Positions 23,669 through 34,350 of a stretch of 64,000 bases of DNA are shown here, piece after piece (position 1 is the first letter of the stretch; each line of letters begins with the position of its first letter). A program made the translations under genes and the position numbers. The notes under the pieces are model-generated. The model ran no database searches. It was given only the letters and a program-made list of their open reading frames with translations, and was not told the origin of the DNA. Source of the DNA: Eutreptiella sp. 'Long Island Sound 2002' (lineage: Eukaryota > Euglenozoa > Euglenophyceae > Eutreptiales > Eutreptiaceae); NCBI GenBank assembly GCA_964036045.1, contig OZ038381.1, forward strand, positions 68,820,242-68,884,241. Direction: 5' to 3'.

Positions 23669-26640
23669 TTATGCGCCACTTCTGATTTTGCCCCCCGCTT
23701 TGAAGCGGTGGGGGTCCCGGAGGCCGCAGGGGTGATGTAGCCACCTTGCCCATTTATGGGCCACTTCTGATTTTGCCTCCCGCTCTGAAACGGTGGGGGT
23801 CCCGGAGGCCGCAGGGGTGATGTAGCCACCTTGCCCATTTATGGGCCACTTCTGTTTTTGCCCCCCGCTTTGAAGCGGTGGGGATCCCCGATGTGGCAGG
23901 GGTGATGTAGCCACCTTGCCCATTTATGGGCCACTTCTGATTTTGCCCCCCGTTCTGAAGCGGTGGGGATCCCCGAGGCGGCAAGGGTGATGTAGCCACC
24001 TTGCCCATTTATGGGCCACTTCTGATTTTGCCCCCCGCTCTGAAGCGGAGGGGATCCCCGAGGCGGCAGGGGTGATATAGCCACCTTGCCCATTTATGCG
24101 CCACTTCTGATTTTGCCCCCCGCTTTGAAGCGGTGGGGGTCCCGGAGGCCGCAGGGGTGATGTAGCCACCTTGCCCATTTATGGGCCACTTCTGATTTTG
24201 CCCCCCGCTCTGAAGCGGTGGGGATCCCCGAGGCGGCAAGGGTGATGTAGCCACCTTGCCCATTTGTGGGCCACTTCTGATTTTGCCCCCCGCGTTGAAG
24301 CGGTGGGGATCCCCGAGGCGGCAGGGGTGATGTAGCCACCTTGCCCATTTATGGGCCACTTCTGATTTTGCCCCCCGCTCTGAAGCGGTGGGGATCCCCG
24401 AGGCGGCAAGGGTGATGTAGCCACCTTGCCCATTTATGGGCCACTTCTGATTTTGCCCCCCGCTTTGAAGCGGAGGGGATCCCCGAGGCGGCAGGAATGA
24501 TGTAGCCACCTTGCCCATTTATGGGCCACTTCTGATTTTGCCCCCCGCTCTGAAGCGGTGGGGATCCCCGAGGCGGCAGGGGTGATGTAGCCACCTTGCC
24601 CATTTATGGGCCACTTCTGATTTTGCCCCCCGCTCTGAAGCGGAGGGAATCCCCGAGGCAGCAGGAATGATGTAGCCCCCTTACCCATTTATGGGCCACT
24701 TCTGATTTTGCCCCCCGTTCTGAAGCGGTGGGGGGATCCCCGAGGCGGCAAGGGTGATGTAGCCACCTTGCCCATTTATGGGCCACTTCTGATCTTGCCC
24801 CCCGCTCTGAAGCGGAGGGGATCCTGGAGGCGGCAGGGGTGATGTAGCCACCTTGCCCATTTATGGGCCACTTCTGATTTTGCCCCCCGCGTTGAAGCGG
24901 TGGGGATCCCCGAGGCGGCAGGGGTGATGTAGCCACCTTGCCCATTTATGGGCCACTTCTGATTTTGCCCCCCGCTCTGAAGCGGTGGGGATCTCCGACG
25001 TGGCAGGGGTGATGTAGCCACCTTGCCCATTCATGGGCCACTTCTGATTTTGCCCCCCGCTTTGAAGCGGTGCGGATCCCGGAGGTGGCAGAGGTGATGT
25101 AGCCACCTTGCCCATTTACGGGCCACTTCTGATCTTGCCCCCCGCTTTGAAGCGGAGGGGATCCCCGAGGCGGCAGGGGTGATGTAGCCACCTTGCCCAT
25201 TTATGGGCCACTTCTGATTTTGCCCCCCGCTCTGAAGCCGTGGGGATCCCCGAGGCGGCAAGGGTGATGTAGCCACCTTGCCCATTTATGGGCCACTTCT
25301 GATCTTGCCCCCCGCTTTGAAACGGTGGGGGTCCCGGAGGCCGCAGGGGTGATGTAGCCACCTTGCCCATTTATGGGCCACTTCTGATTTTGCCCCCCGC
25401 TTTGAAGCGGTGGGGATCCCCGATGTGGCAGGGGTGATGTAGCCACCTTGCCCATTTATGGGCCACTTCTGATTTTGCCCCCCGTTCTGAAGCGGCGGGG
25501 ATCCCCGAGGCGGCAAGGGCGATGTAGCCACCTTGCCCATTTATGGGCCACTTCTGATTTTGCCCCCCGCTCTGAAGCGGAGGGGATCCCCGAGGCGGCA
25601 GGGGTGATGTAGCCCCCTTGCCCATTTATGGGCCACTTCTGATTTTGCCCCCCGCTTTGAAGCGGTGGGGGTCCCGGAGGCCGCAGGGGTGATGTAGCCA
25701 CCTTGCCCATTTATGGGCCACTTCTGATTTTGCCCCCCGCTCTGAAGCGGTGGGGATCCCCGAGGCGGCAAGGGTGATGTAGCCACCTTGCCCATTTGGG
25801 GGCCACTTCTGATTTTGCCCCCCGCGTTGAAGCGGTGGGGATCCCCGAGGCGGCAGGGGTGATGTAGCCACCTTGCCCATTTATGGGCCACTTCTGATTT
25901 TGCCCCCCGCTCTGAAGCGGTGGGGATCCCCGAGGCGGCAAGGGTGATGTAGCCACCTTGCCCATTTATGGGCCACTTCTGATTTTGCCCCCCGCTTTGA
26001 AGCGGAGGGGATCCCCGAGGCGGCAGGAATGATGTAGCCACCTTGCCCATTTATGGGCCACTTCTGATTTTGCCCCCCGCTCTGAAGCGGTGGGGATCCC
26101 CGAGGCGGCAGGGGTGATGTAGCCACCTTGCCCATTTATGGGCCACTTCTGATTTTGCCCCCCGCTCTGAAGCGGAGGGGATCCCCGAGGCAGCAGGAAT
26201 GATGTAGCCCCCTTACCCATTTATGGGCCACTTCTCATTTTGCCCCCCGTTCTGAAGCGGTGGGGGGATCCCCGAGGCGGCAAGGGTGATGTAGCCACCT
26301 TGCCCATTTATGGGCCACTTCTGATCTTGCCCCCCGCTCTGAAGCGGAGGGGATCCTGGAGGCGGCAGGGGTGATGTAGCCACCTTGCCCATTTATGGGC
26401 CACTTCTGATTTTGCCCCCCGCGTTGAAGCGGTGGGGATCCCCGAGGCGGCAGGGGTGATGTAGCCACCTTGCCCATTTATGGGCCACATCTGATTTTGC
26501 CCCCCGCTTTGAAGCGATGCGGATCCCGGAGGTGGCAGAGGTGATGTAGCCACCTTGCCCATTTACGGGCCACTTCTGATCTTGCCCCCCGCTTTGAAGC
26601 GGAGGGGATCCCCGAGGCGGCACGGGGGAATGTAGCCACC
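23669..26640. repeat. 1532-bp higher-order duplication
   Basis: The monomer order from about 23669 repeats from about 25201 at an offset of 1532 bp (18 units plus two bases). Shared rare units are TCCCGGAGGCCGCAGG, GCGTTGAAGCGG and the one with an extra GG in GGTGGGGGGATCCCCG (24727 and 26259). Small private changes are present, for example CATTTGTGGG against CATTTGGGGG near 24265 and 25796. Confidence 0.82.
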
Positions 26641-28178
26641 TTGCCCATTTATGGGCCACTTCTGATTTTGCCCCCCGCTCTGAAGCCGTGGGGATCCCCG
26701 AGGCGGCAAGGGTGATGTAGCCACCTTGCCCATTTATGGGCCACTTCTGATTTTGCCCCCCGCTCTGAAGCGGAGGGGATCCCCGAGGCGGCAGGGGTGA
26801 TGTAGCCACCTTGCCCATTCATGGGCCACTTCTGATTTTGCCCCCCGCTTTGAAGGGGTGCGGATCCCGGAGGTGGCAGGGGTGATGTAGCCACCTTGCC
26901 CATTTACGGGCCACTTCTGATCTTGCCCCCCGCTTTGAAGCGGAGGGGATCCTGGAGGCTGCAGGGGTGATGTAGCCACCTTGCCCATTTATGGGCCACT
27001 TCTGATTTTGCCCCCCGCTTTGAAGCAGTGGGGATCTCCGACGTGGCAGGGGTGATGTAGCCACCTTGCCCATTTATGGGCCACTTCTGATTTTGCCCCC
27101 CGCTCTGAAGCGGTGGGGATCTCCGACGTGGCAGGGGTGATGTAGCCACCTTGCCCATTTATGGGCCACTTCTGATTTTGCCCCCCGCTCTGAAGCCGTG
27201 GGGATCCCCGAGGCGGCAAGGGTGATGTAGCCACCTTGCCCATTTATGGGCCACTTCTGATTTTGCCCCCCGCTCTGAAGCGGAGGGGATCCCCGAGGCG
27301 GCAGGGGTAATGTAGCCACCTTGCCCATTTATGGGCCACTTCTGATTTTGCCCCCCGCTTTGAAGTGTTGGGTATCCCCGAGGCGGCAAGGGTGATGTAG
27401 CCACCTTGCCCATTTATGGGCCACTTCTGATTTTGCCCCCCGCTTTGAAGCGCAGGGCATCCCCGAGGCGGCAAGGGTGATGTAGCCACCTTGCCCATTT
27501 ATGGGCCACTTCTGATTTTGCCCCCCGCGTTGAAGCGCAGGGCATCCCCGAGGCGGCAAGGGTGATGTAGCCACCTTGCCCATTTATGGGCCACTTCTGA
27601 TTTTGCCCCCCGCTCTGAAGCGGAGGGGATCCCCGACGTGGCAGGGGTGATGTAGCCACCTTGCCCATTTATGGGCCACTTCTGATTTTGCCCCCGGTTT
27701 TGAAGCGGAGGGGATCCCCGAGGCGGCAAGGGTGATGTAGCCACCTTGCCCATTTATGGGCCACTTCTGATTTTGCCCCCCGCTCTGAAGCGGTGGGGAT
27801 CCCCGAGGCGGCAGGGGTGATGTAGCCACCTTGCCCATTTATGGGCCACTTCTGATTTTGCCCCCCGCTTTGAAGCGGAGGGAATCCTGGAGGCGGCGGG
27901 GGTGATGTAGCCACCTTGCCCATTTATGGGCCACTTCTGATTTTGTCCCCCGTTCTGAAGTGGTGGGGATCCCTGAGGCGGCAAGGGTGATGTAGCCACC
28001 TTGCCCATTTATGGGCCACTTCTGATTTTGCCCCCCGTTCTGAAGCGGTGGGGATCCCCGAGGCTGCAAGGGTGATCTAGCCACCTTGCCCATTTATGGG
28101 CCACTTCTGATTTTGCCCCCCGCTTTGAAGCGGAGGGGATCCCCGAGGCGGCAGGAATGATGTAGCCACCTTGCCCAT

Positions 28179-30133
28179 TTATGGGCCACTTCTGATTTTG
28201 CCCCCCGTTCTGAAGCGGTGGGGATCCCCGAGGCGGCAAGGGTGATGTAGCCACCTTGCCCATTTATGGGCCACCTCTGATTTTGCCCCCCGTTCTGAAG
28301 CGGTGGGGATCCCCGAGGCGGCAGGAATGATGTAGCCACCTTGCCCATTTATGGGCCACTTCTGATTTTGCCCCCCGCTTTGAAGCGGTGCGGATCCCGG
28401 AGGTGGCAGAGGTGATGTAGCCACCTTGCCCATTTACGGGCCACTTCTGATCTTGCCCCCCGCTTTGAAGCGGAGGGGATCCTGGAGGCTGCAGGGGTGA
28501 TGTAGCCACCTTGCCCATTTATGGGCCACTTCTGATTTTGCCCCCTGCTTTGAAGCGGTGGGGATCTCCGACGTGGCAGGGGTGATGTAGCCACCTTGCC
28601 CATTTATGCGCCACTTCTGATCTTGCCCCCCGCTCTGAAGCGGAGGGGATCCTCGAGGCGGCAGGGGTGATGTAGCCACCTTGCCCATTTATGGACCACT
28701 TCTGATTTTGCCCCCCGCTTCGAAGAGGAGGGGATCCCCGAGGCGGCAGGGGTGATGTAGCCACCTTGCCCATTTATTGCCCACTTCTCATTTTGCCCCC
28801 CGCTTTGAAGCGGAGGGGATCCCCGAGGCGGCAGGGGTGATGTAGCCACCTTGCCCATTTATGGGCCACTTCTGATTTTGCCCCCTGTTCTGAAGCGGTG
28901 GGGATCCCCGAGGCGGCAAGGATGATGTAGCCACCTTGCCCATTTATGGGCCACTTCTGATTTTGCCCCCCGCTTTGAAGCGGAGGGGATCCCCGAGGCG
29001 GCAAGGGTTATGTAGCCACCTTGCCCATTTATGGGCCACTTCTGATTTTGCCCCCCGCCTTGAAGCGTTGGGGATCCCCGAGGCGGCAGGGGTGATGTAG
29101 CCGCCTTGCCCATTTATGGGCCACTTCTGATTTTGCCCCCCGCTTTGAAGCGGAGGGGATCCCCGAGGCTGCAAGGGTGATGTAGCCACCTTGCCCATTT
29201 ATGGGCCACTTCTGATTTTGTTCCCTGCTCTGAAGCGGTGGGGATCCCCGAGGCGGCAGGGGTGATGTAGCCACCTTGCCCATTTATGGGCCACTTCTGA
29301 TTTTGCCCCCCGCTTTGAAGCGGAGGGGATCCCCGAGGCCGCAGGAATGATGTAGCCACCTTGCCCATCTATGGGCCACTTCTGATTTTGCCCCCCGCTC
29401 TGAAGCGGTGGGGATCCCCGAGGTGGCAGGGGTGATGTAGCCACCTTGCCCATTTATGGGCCACTTCTGATTTTGCCCCCCGTTCTGAAGCGGAGGGGAT
29501 CCCCGAGGCTGCAAGGGTGATGTAGCCACCTTGCCCATTTATGGGCCACTTCTGATTTTGTTCCCCGCTCTGAAGCGGTGGGGATCCCCGGGGCGGCAAG
29601 GGTGATGTAGCCACCTTGCCCATTTATGGGCCACTTCTGATTTTGCCCCCCGCTCTAAAGCGGAGGGGATCCCCGAGGCGGCAGGAATGATGTAGCCACC
29701 TTGCCCATTTATGGGCCACTTCTGATTTTGCCCCCCGCTTTGAAGCGGTGCGGATCCCGGAGGTGGCAGAGGTGATGTAGCCACCTTGCCCATTTACGGG
29801 CCACTTGTGATCTTGCCCCCCGCTTTGAAGCGGAGGGGATCCCCGAGGCTGCAGGGGTGATGTAGCCACCTTGCCCATTTATGGGCCACTTCTGATTTTG
29901 CCCCCCGCTTTGAAGCGGTGGGGATCTCCGACGTGGCAGGGGTGATGTAGCCACCTTGCCCATTTACGGGCCACTTCTGATCTTGCCCCCCGCTCTGAAG
30001 CGGAGGGGATCCTCGAGGCGGCAGGGGTGATGTAGCCACCTTGCCCATTTATGGACCACTTCTGATTTTGCCCCACGCTTCGAAGAGGAGGGGATCCCCG
30101 AGGCGGCAGGGGTGATGTAGCCACCTTGCCCAT
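28179..30133. repeat. 1360-bp higher-order duplication
   Basis: The monomer series from 28179 to about 28773 recurs at 29539-30133. The offset is 1360 bp (16 monomers). Shared rare variants are GGTGCGGATCCCGGAGG, GGCAGAGGTGATG, CATTTACGGGCC and CTTCGAAGAGGAGGGG. Related sub-family members also occur near 25070 and 26515. Confidence 0.78.
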
Positions 30134-30895
30134 TTATTGGCCACTTCTCATTTTGCCCCCCGCTTTGAAGCGGAGGGGATCCCCGAGGCGGCAGGGGTTA
30201 TGTAGCCACCTTGCCCATTTATGGGCCACTTCTGATTTTGCCCCCCGCTTTGAAGCGGAGGGGATCCCCGCGGCGGCAGGGGTGATGTATCCACCTTGCC
30301 CATTTATTGGCCACTTCTGATTTTGCCCCCCGCTTTGAAGCGGAGGGGATCCCCGAGGCGGCAGGGGTGATGTAGCCACCTTGCCCATTTATGGGCCACT
30401 TCTGATTTTGCCCCCTGTTCTGAAGCGGTGGGGATCCCCGAGGCGGCAAGGGTGATGTAGCCACCTTGCCCGTTTATGGGCCACTTCTGATTTTGCCCCC
30501 CGCTTTGAAGCGTTGGGGATCCCCGAGGCGGCAGGGGTGATGTAGCCACCTTGCCCATTTATGGGCCACTTCTGATTTTGCCCCCCGCTTTGAAGCGGAG
30601 GGCATCCCCGAGGCGGCAGGGGTGATGTAGCTACCTTGCCCATTTATGGGCCACTTCGGATTTTGCCCCCCGTTTGAAGCGGAGGGCATCCCCGAGGCGG
30701 CAGGGGTGATGTAGCCCGGTCGCCCATTTATGGGCCACTTCTGATTTTGCCCCCTGCTCTGAAGCGGTGGGGATCCCTGAGGCGGCAAGGGTGATGTAGC
30801 CACCTTGCCCATTTATGGGCCACTTCTGATTTTGCCCCCCGCTTTGAAGCGGTGGGGATCCCCGAGGCGGCAAGGGTGATGTAGCCACCTTGCCC

Positions 30896-31018
30896 ATTGA
30901 CAGTGCACGGGTTTATGGTACCACGAAGGAGGCACTTGCGACGGGACATGCCATCCCCGTAACGGGTCAATTTTTGCCTTTTGTCGCCATGACCAATGAT
31001 CCAACCTTGTTGCGGTGA
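30896..31018. other. Single-copy edge of the satellite array
   Basis: This is the first non-satellite sequence after the array. I see no gene or recognisable repeat in these 120 bases. The frame of the following zinc-finger ORF is closed here by a TGA at 31016-31018, so any upstream exon would have to lie elsewhere. Confidence 0.5.
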
Positions 31019-31060
31019 ACGGGGCGGTTTGGTCCGGAATGTGAGTTTCGGAATGGGCAT

Positions 31061-31651
31061 GTGGTTTTTTCGGGTGCCCAAATGGATGCCGATGGTCGTT
31101 GGCTGATTCCAGTGGGCACCCTGTCTGCCTTTGTGAAAACTGCAAAAGTACCCAATTGTCCTCAGTTGTGTGCAGAGCCATACGCTGGTGTGGCACATAC
31201 TAGCGTGCGGCCCGCGGAAGCAACAGAATTTTGTTTGTTTTGTGGAGCGTCCATTGCTTTGGCAAGGATGCGTCATCATGTGGCACTGCATTTGCAAAAA
31301 GGAGAGGTGGTAACGGACCCAAGTATGCATGCTGAGGCCGAACCTTGTGGTTTTTGTGGACGCACAACAGGCACGTGTACCACAAGTATTGTGGGCAAGA
31401 AAATCAGTAGCACATGCCCGTGTGTGGTCCCATTGAAGCTCGCAATGGCCATGCGCAAACAAGAAAACATGCCCGTTGAATGTCCTTTTCCCGGGTGCAG
31501 TGCCACCCCGTGGGTTTTGAACATCAAAACCCACTTGGCCCGGTGCCATCCAACCGTGCCACCCAACACCGTTGATTTGACGGAATGGGTTGTAGTCGGG
31601 CAAGACGATGAGAGAAAAAAAGGGGGCGAGCCAAAAAAATCCCCATGGTGA
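31061..31651 (+). CDS. Zinc-finger-type protein of a transposon-associated kind (N-terminus uncertain)
   Basis: The frame is open from 31019 to a TGA at 31649-31651. The first in-frame ATG is at 31082; the frame before it still looks coding (PECEFRNGH), so the true start may be an upstream exon. Cys/His groups are CLFCG with H-x3-H about 15 residues later (RMRHHVALH), then PCGFCGR, CPC, and CPFPGC with H-x4-H (IKTHLARCH). The PCGFCGR followed by a C-x-C group and a final C/H finger resembles zinc-binding modules I know from proteins associated with fungal and protist DNA transposons (family resemblance from memory, not searched). DNA binding is inferred. It lies 160 bases from the satellite edge and overlaps the next ORF by seven bases. 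Confidence 0.55.
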   Translation: MVFSGAQMDADGRWLIPVGTLSAFVKTAKVPNCPQLCAEPYAGVAHTSVRPAEATEFCLFCGASIALARMRHHVALHLQKGEVVTDPSMHAEAEPCGFCGRTTGTCTTSIVGKKISSTCPCVVPLKLAMAMRKQENMPVECPFPGCSATPWVLNIKTHLARCHPTVPPNTVDLTEWVVVGQDDERKKGGEPKKSPW

Positions 31652-32013
31652 TGAAGCCCAAGATCACTTTGAAAGTGGCAAAGGCGGTGGACAACGACAG
31701 TGCGTCCTTCTCTGAAGCCTCTCTTGGACGCTCCGATTGGGACTGGAAACCGGAGGAGGATGCAAGCTTTGTGCAATCTAGGTCTTCCGCAGATAACGAT
31801 TCGTCTAGCGGTAACGAGAGTTCCGCAACTTCCGAGGATGGCAATAGCTCCTCTTCTTCCTCATCTTCTTCCTCTTCCACCTCTTCTTCCGGGGTGGAAG
31901 TTCTACCGCAAAAAAAAGCTGTTCCTGGGAAGGGCACAAAGCGGCCCATCAATGCTACCAAGCAAAATGCGAAGAAGCGTTGCACGGTGAAGCCGTCAGG
32001 GCGGAATAAATAG
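31645..32013 (+). CDS. Ser-rich, basic-tailed protein; possibly the C-terminal half of the zinc-finger gene
   Basis: A 122-codon frame starting at ATG 31645, seven bases before the end of the preceding zinc-finger ORF and in another frame. Residues 1-50 are mixed and charged. Residues 50-85 are an acidic and serine-rich stretch with an uninterrupted run of about eleven Ser encoded by TCT/TCC/AGC codons. The last 30 residues are Lys/Arg-rich (KRPINATKQNAKKRC), consistent with a nuclear localisation signal. The stretch ends in TAG before a CA-repeat. The two ORFs may be one protein broken by a single-base frameshift, or joined by splicing. No enzymatic domain is visible. Confidence 0.45.
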   Translation: MVMKPKITLKVAKAVDNDSASFSEASLGRSDWDWKPEEDASFVQSRSSADNDSSSGNESSATSEDGNSSSSSSSSSSSTSSSGVEVLPQKKAVPGKGTKRPINATKQNAKKRCTVKPSGRNK

Positions 32014-32023
32014 GGGGAGCTAC

Positions 32024-32246
32024 ATGCACACACGCACACACACGTCACAAACCTCCCCCACCCCCTACACCTCCTCGCTCTCCCTCTCCTTCCCTTGTAG
32101 TAGCATGCACACTAGGACTGGAAGGCCCACACAATGGCGCGGGGAGGGAGGCCTGGCCCGCCATAGCCTTAAGGGCCTCCCGAGTTGCGTCGGCCGACCA
32201 ATATAGACACACACACACGCGCGTGCTTTTATGCCCTCCCCTTGAC
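32024..32246. repeat. CA-rich microsatellites and C-rich spacer
   Basis: Short alternating CA runs at 32031-32043 and 32208-32224 flank a C/T-rich spacer. No coding signal was seen. This is probably the 3' flank of the Ser-rich ORF. Confidence 0.7.
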
Positions 32247-32372
32247 GCATTTCTCACCCCATGGTGTATTTCTAACCCCATGATGCATTCTGAACCCCAT
32301 GAAGGACCTTGATGTGGGTCAACCCCCATGCTGCAATTCTAACCCCATGGTGTACTTCGAACCCCATGACCG
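32247..32372. repeat. Degenerate minisatellite with an AACCCCATG core
   Basis: Six to seven imperfect tandem units of about 20-23 bases share TTCTAACCCCATGGTGTA or variants (TCTCACCCCATGG, TCTAACCCCATGATG, CTGAACCCCATG, TTCTAACCCCATGG, TTCGAACCCCATG). Some spacers are longer. It is unrelated to the 85-bp satellite. Confidence 0.75.
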
Positions 32373-32763
32373 CCTCGGAGACGCACAGTCCAGAGGTTTC
32401 TGGTACCCACGGCCGGAAATACCCAAGCCGATGAAACCCTACCATAGACGTTGGTAGGGGCGGTGCAAATTGTCGGATGACACCTGGGCCGCATACCCAA
32501 CTGTTCGGAGGTGCCCGACACTATATTCTTCATTTGGGCGGGGGGGTTTGGGGGGGCTGGGTGCCGTTTCCGCGGACAATACCCCCGCGCAGCGAAAAAC
32601 CCCCTTAAACCCCCCCCCCAAACCCGCCCTTGTTTAAATTTGGCTCTGGGGGGTTTTTAAGCATGATATCCAATTTCCGAGATTCCCCCCCCCCCCCTGT
32701 GCATGAGGATTGTTGTGCCACCCACCGTATCCACACAACCCAGGGAGTGGGTATACATTGCTT
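32373..32763. other. Non-coding stretch with homopolymer tracts
   Basis: No gene is recognised. The stretch contains several G and C runs, the longest being 13 C at 32685-32697. It separates the minisatellite from the 3' end of the minus-strand LINE. No poly(T) run marking a LINE poly(A) tail was found. Confidence 0.5.
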
Positions 32764-33084
32764 CTAGGACGGTAGGATGTCCGGTATCATGACCGCCAAT
32801 TTGGAGTACACTATGTACATCACTACATCTCTGTATGGACATTCCTCAAGCATGTGTATTGCAGCATTTTTTCCCCCACGCAAGACACATTCACATGGTT
32901 GTGGCTGCCAGATAATCTGTCTGCATGCGACTGTGTGAAGATGTGTACCCCACGCTATTTGTCCATTCACAGCTGCTGATGCATACAGGGCATATTGTGG
33001 TATTGTGGCATGAAATTCCGCATTCTGTGCTTTGCAGTATAAATGCGTTAGTTGTGCATGAATGTGCGATTCCATATGATGCAT
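32764..33084 (-). pseudogene. LINE C-terminal Cys/His region
   Basis: This is a 106-residue minus-strand frame beginning after the RNase H part. It contains CECVLRGGKNAAIHML then EECP, the C-x-C...H-x4-C arrangement seen after RNase H in many LINE ORF2 proteins, where it is thought to bind nucleic acid. It is the last recognisable part of the element. Confidence 0.6.
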
Positions 33085-33328
33085 CTATCTACCCGTCTAC
33101 CGTTACATGAGAATACTGCTTGTGGTTCCTGCAGTTCCGGAATCCATCCAATTTTTGGTATCTAGGACACAACAGTTTGTTTTATGTGAAAAAATGTGAA
33201 TAGGAGTAGGAAAATCCAGGGAAAGTTACCTGCATGCAGAGAGCAAGTCTCGAAGGACTGGTACTGTTTGATCGGTATCTGGCTGCAATGCCGAGGTGTA
33301 CAACTGTTAATCTGTATACGTATCTGAC

Positions 33329-34100
33329 TTATTGTGCCATACCCCGTCTTGTGTGCCAAATTCTTTCCTTACTCGCCGGGTGATCCATGCAACATACATT
33401 TTCACTGCAAATGAGTGGTCCAGGCATATGGGACTGCACAGGAAATATTTTATATTCCAATGTGTCATAGTCACAAATTGCCAATGCTCCTCCTACCCTC
33501 CCATCAGATAGCTTGGATCCATCCGTGACGAAAAAGGGCCTCTTCGGGAGCAAAGAGATGTGTGGGAAAATGGCCGCATATGAGACAGCAGGTACCGGTT
33601 CCAATTTTGGGAAACATCCCATCTGGTGTGGGCCATCCAGCTCTCCGAGCTGAATCTAAATTCCTGTATCCTGCTGTCATCCATGCATGCATCTGTACGG
33701 TTTGCCAACTGTGTATGCATCTATGCATGTTAATGTGATCATCTGTTTGCATTGTGTGTATTGGCAAGTGAACTCTGATATCTATAAAAGAGCGTATTGC
33801 AACAATCTATCATAGTCTGTGCTATGAGAAGGTCAACATTTCGTGTGCACATGGCATGTCTGGGTGAAAGTTCCGAATTGCTGTCCAAAGTCCGTGCGTG
33901 ACAGAGTTGCGAACCAATGGTTTGAGATTTCCCTCTTGCCGGATGATGGTAACTATGAATGTATGCAGTATGATCACTGTGGCAGGAGTTATTCCAGTCC
34001 ATCTAGACTGCAATGATTGCATCAAAGCAGCTGAAGGTGCTGGGCCCCAATTTGCTCTGCCTCTGATAGCCGAGGCTGCTGCAAAATCACATAAACGCAC
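33329..34100 (-). pseudogene. LINE connection region and RNase H domain
   Basis: The frame 33622-33329 contains FFVTDGSKLSDGRVGGALAI. This is the first RNase H block with the catalytic Asp of TDGS at about 33521-33523, followed by GPLICSEN with the Glu expected in the second block. The upstream pieces 34100-33739 lie between RT and RNase H and show no recognised motif. The third and fourth RNase H blocks are not clear, so the domain is damaged. Confidence 0.7.
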
Positions 34101-34111
34101 CGTTGCATGTG

Positions 34112-34172
34112 CTGGGGGTTGAACCCCTGCTATCCATCACCGGGGTTCAACCCCTGCTATCCATCGCTGACT
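34112..34172. repeat. Short tandem duplication with a GGGGTTGAACCCC dyad
   Basis: Two copies of about 27 bases, each containing GGTT(G/C)AACCCC followed by CTGCTATCCATC. The dyad GGGGTTSAACCCC superficially resembles a tRNA T-arm, but no acceptor, D or anticodon arm accompanies it. It lies within the LINE between RT and RNase H. Confidence 0.65.
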
Positions 34173-34350
34173 ACCGCCAGCACTCGCAGTGTACATGAGA
34201 AGGGGTTAGTTAGCAGGAGGCCTTTCATATCGTAGAGCCACACTTGCTCTTCTGCATGCTGACAGCAATTTTATACAATCTTGTGTGTGAAAAATATGAG
34301 GCAAAACATGCCTTCCCAAAAGACGGCCATATCATTTCCATTGAGCAACT

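Larger units (their letters stand above)
13880..30895. repeat. 85-bp satellite array, block 3
   Basis: About 200 monomers in the block 1 orientation. The array ends abruptly at about 30895, inside the GCCCATTTATGGGC segment, where unrelated single-copy sequence begins. The last few monomers before the edge are somewhat more diverged (around 30640-30720 they read CGGATTTTG, a shortened CCCGTTTGAAGCGG and a changed GTAGCCCGGTCG). Monomer variants here form recurrent sub-families, for example TCCCGGAGGCCGCAGG units near 23710, 25330 and 25670, and GCAGGAATGATG units at many places from 20330 onward. Confidence 0.98.

Noticed and set aside
1-30895. Hundreds of 84- to 311-codon open frames in the satellite array
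   Set aside because: They follow from the 85-bp period and from having one stop per monomer; every frame repeats the same peptide with no start context or divergence pattern of a gene.
1-30895. CRISPR-like periodicity
   Set aside because: The repeat is contiguous with no unique spacers, the unit is 85 bp, and the sequence is eukaryotic.
30728-31603. 291-codon minus-strand frame spanning the array edge
   Set aside because: It is antisense to the Cys/His-rich plus-strand ORF and runs into satellite peptide; the plus-strand frame has the coherent zinc-binding pattern.
34112-34172. tRNA T-arm-like GGGGTTCAACCCC
   Set aside because: It is a short tandem dyad inside the LINE; no acceptor, D or anticodon arms can be formed on either strand.
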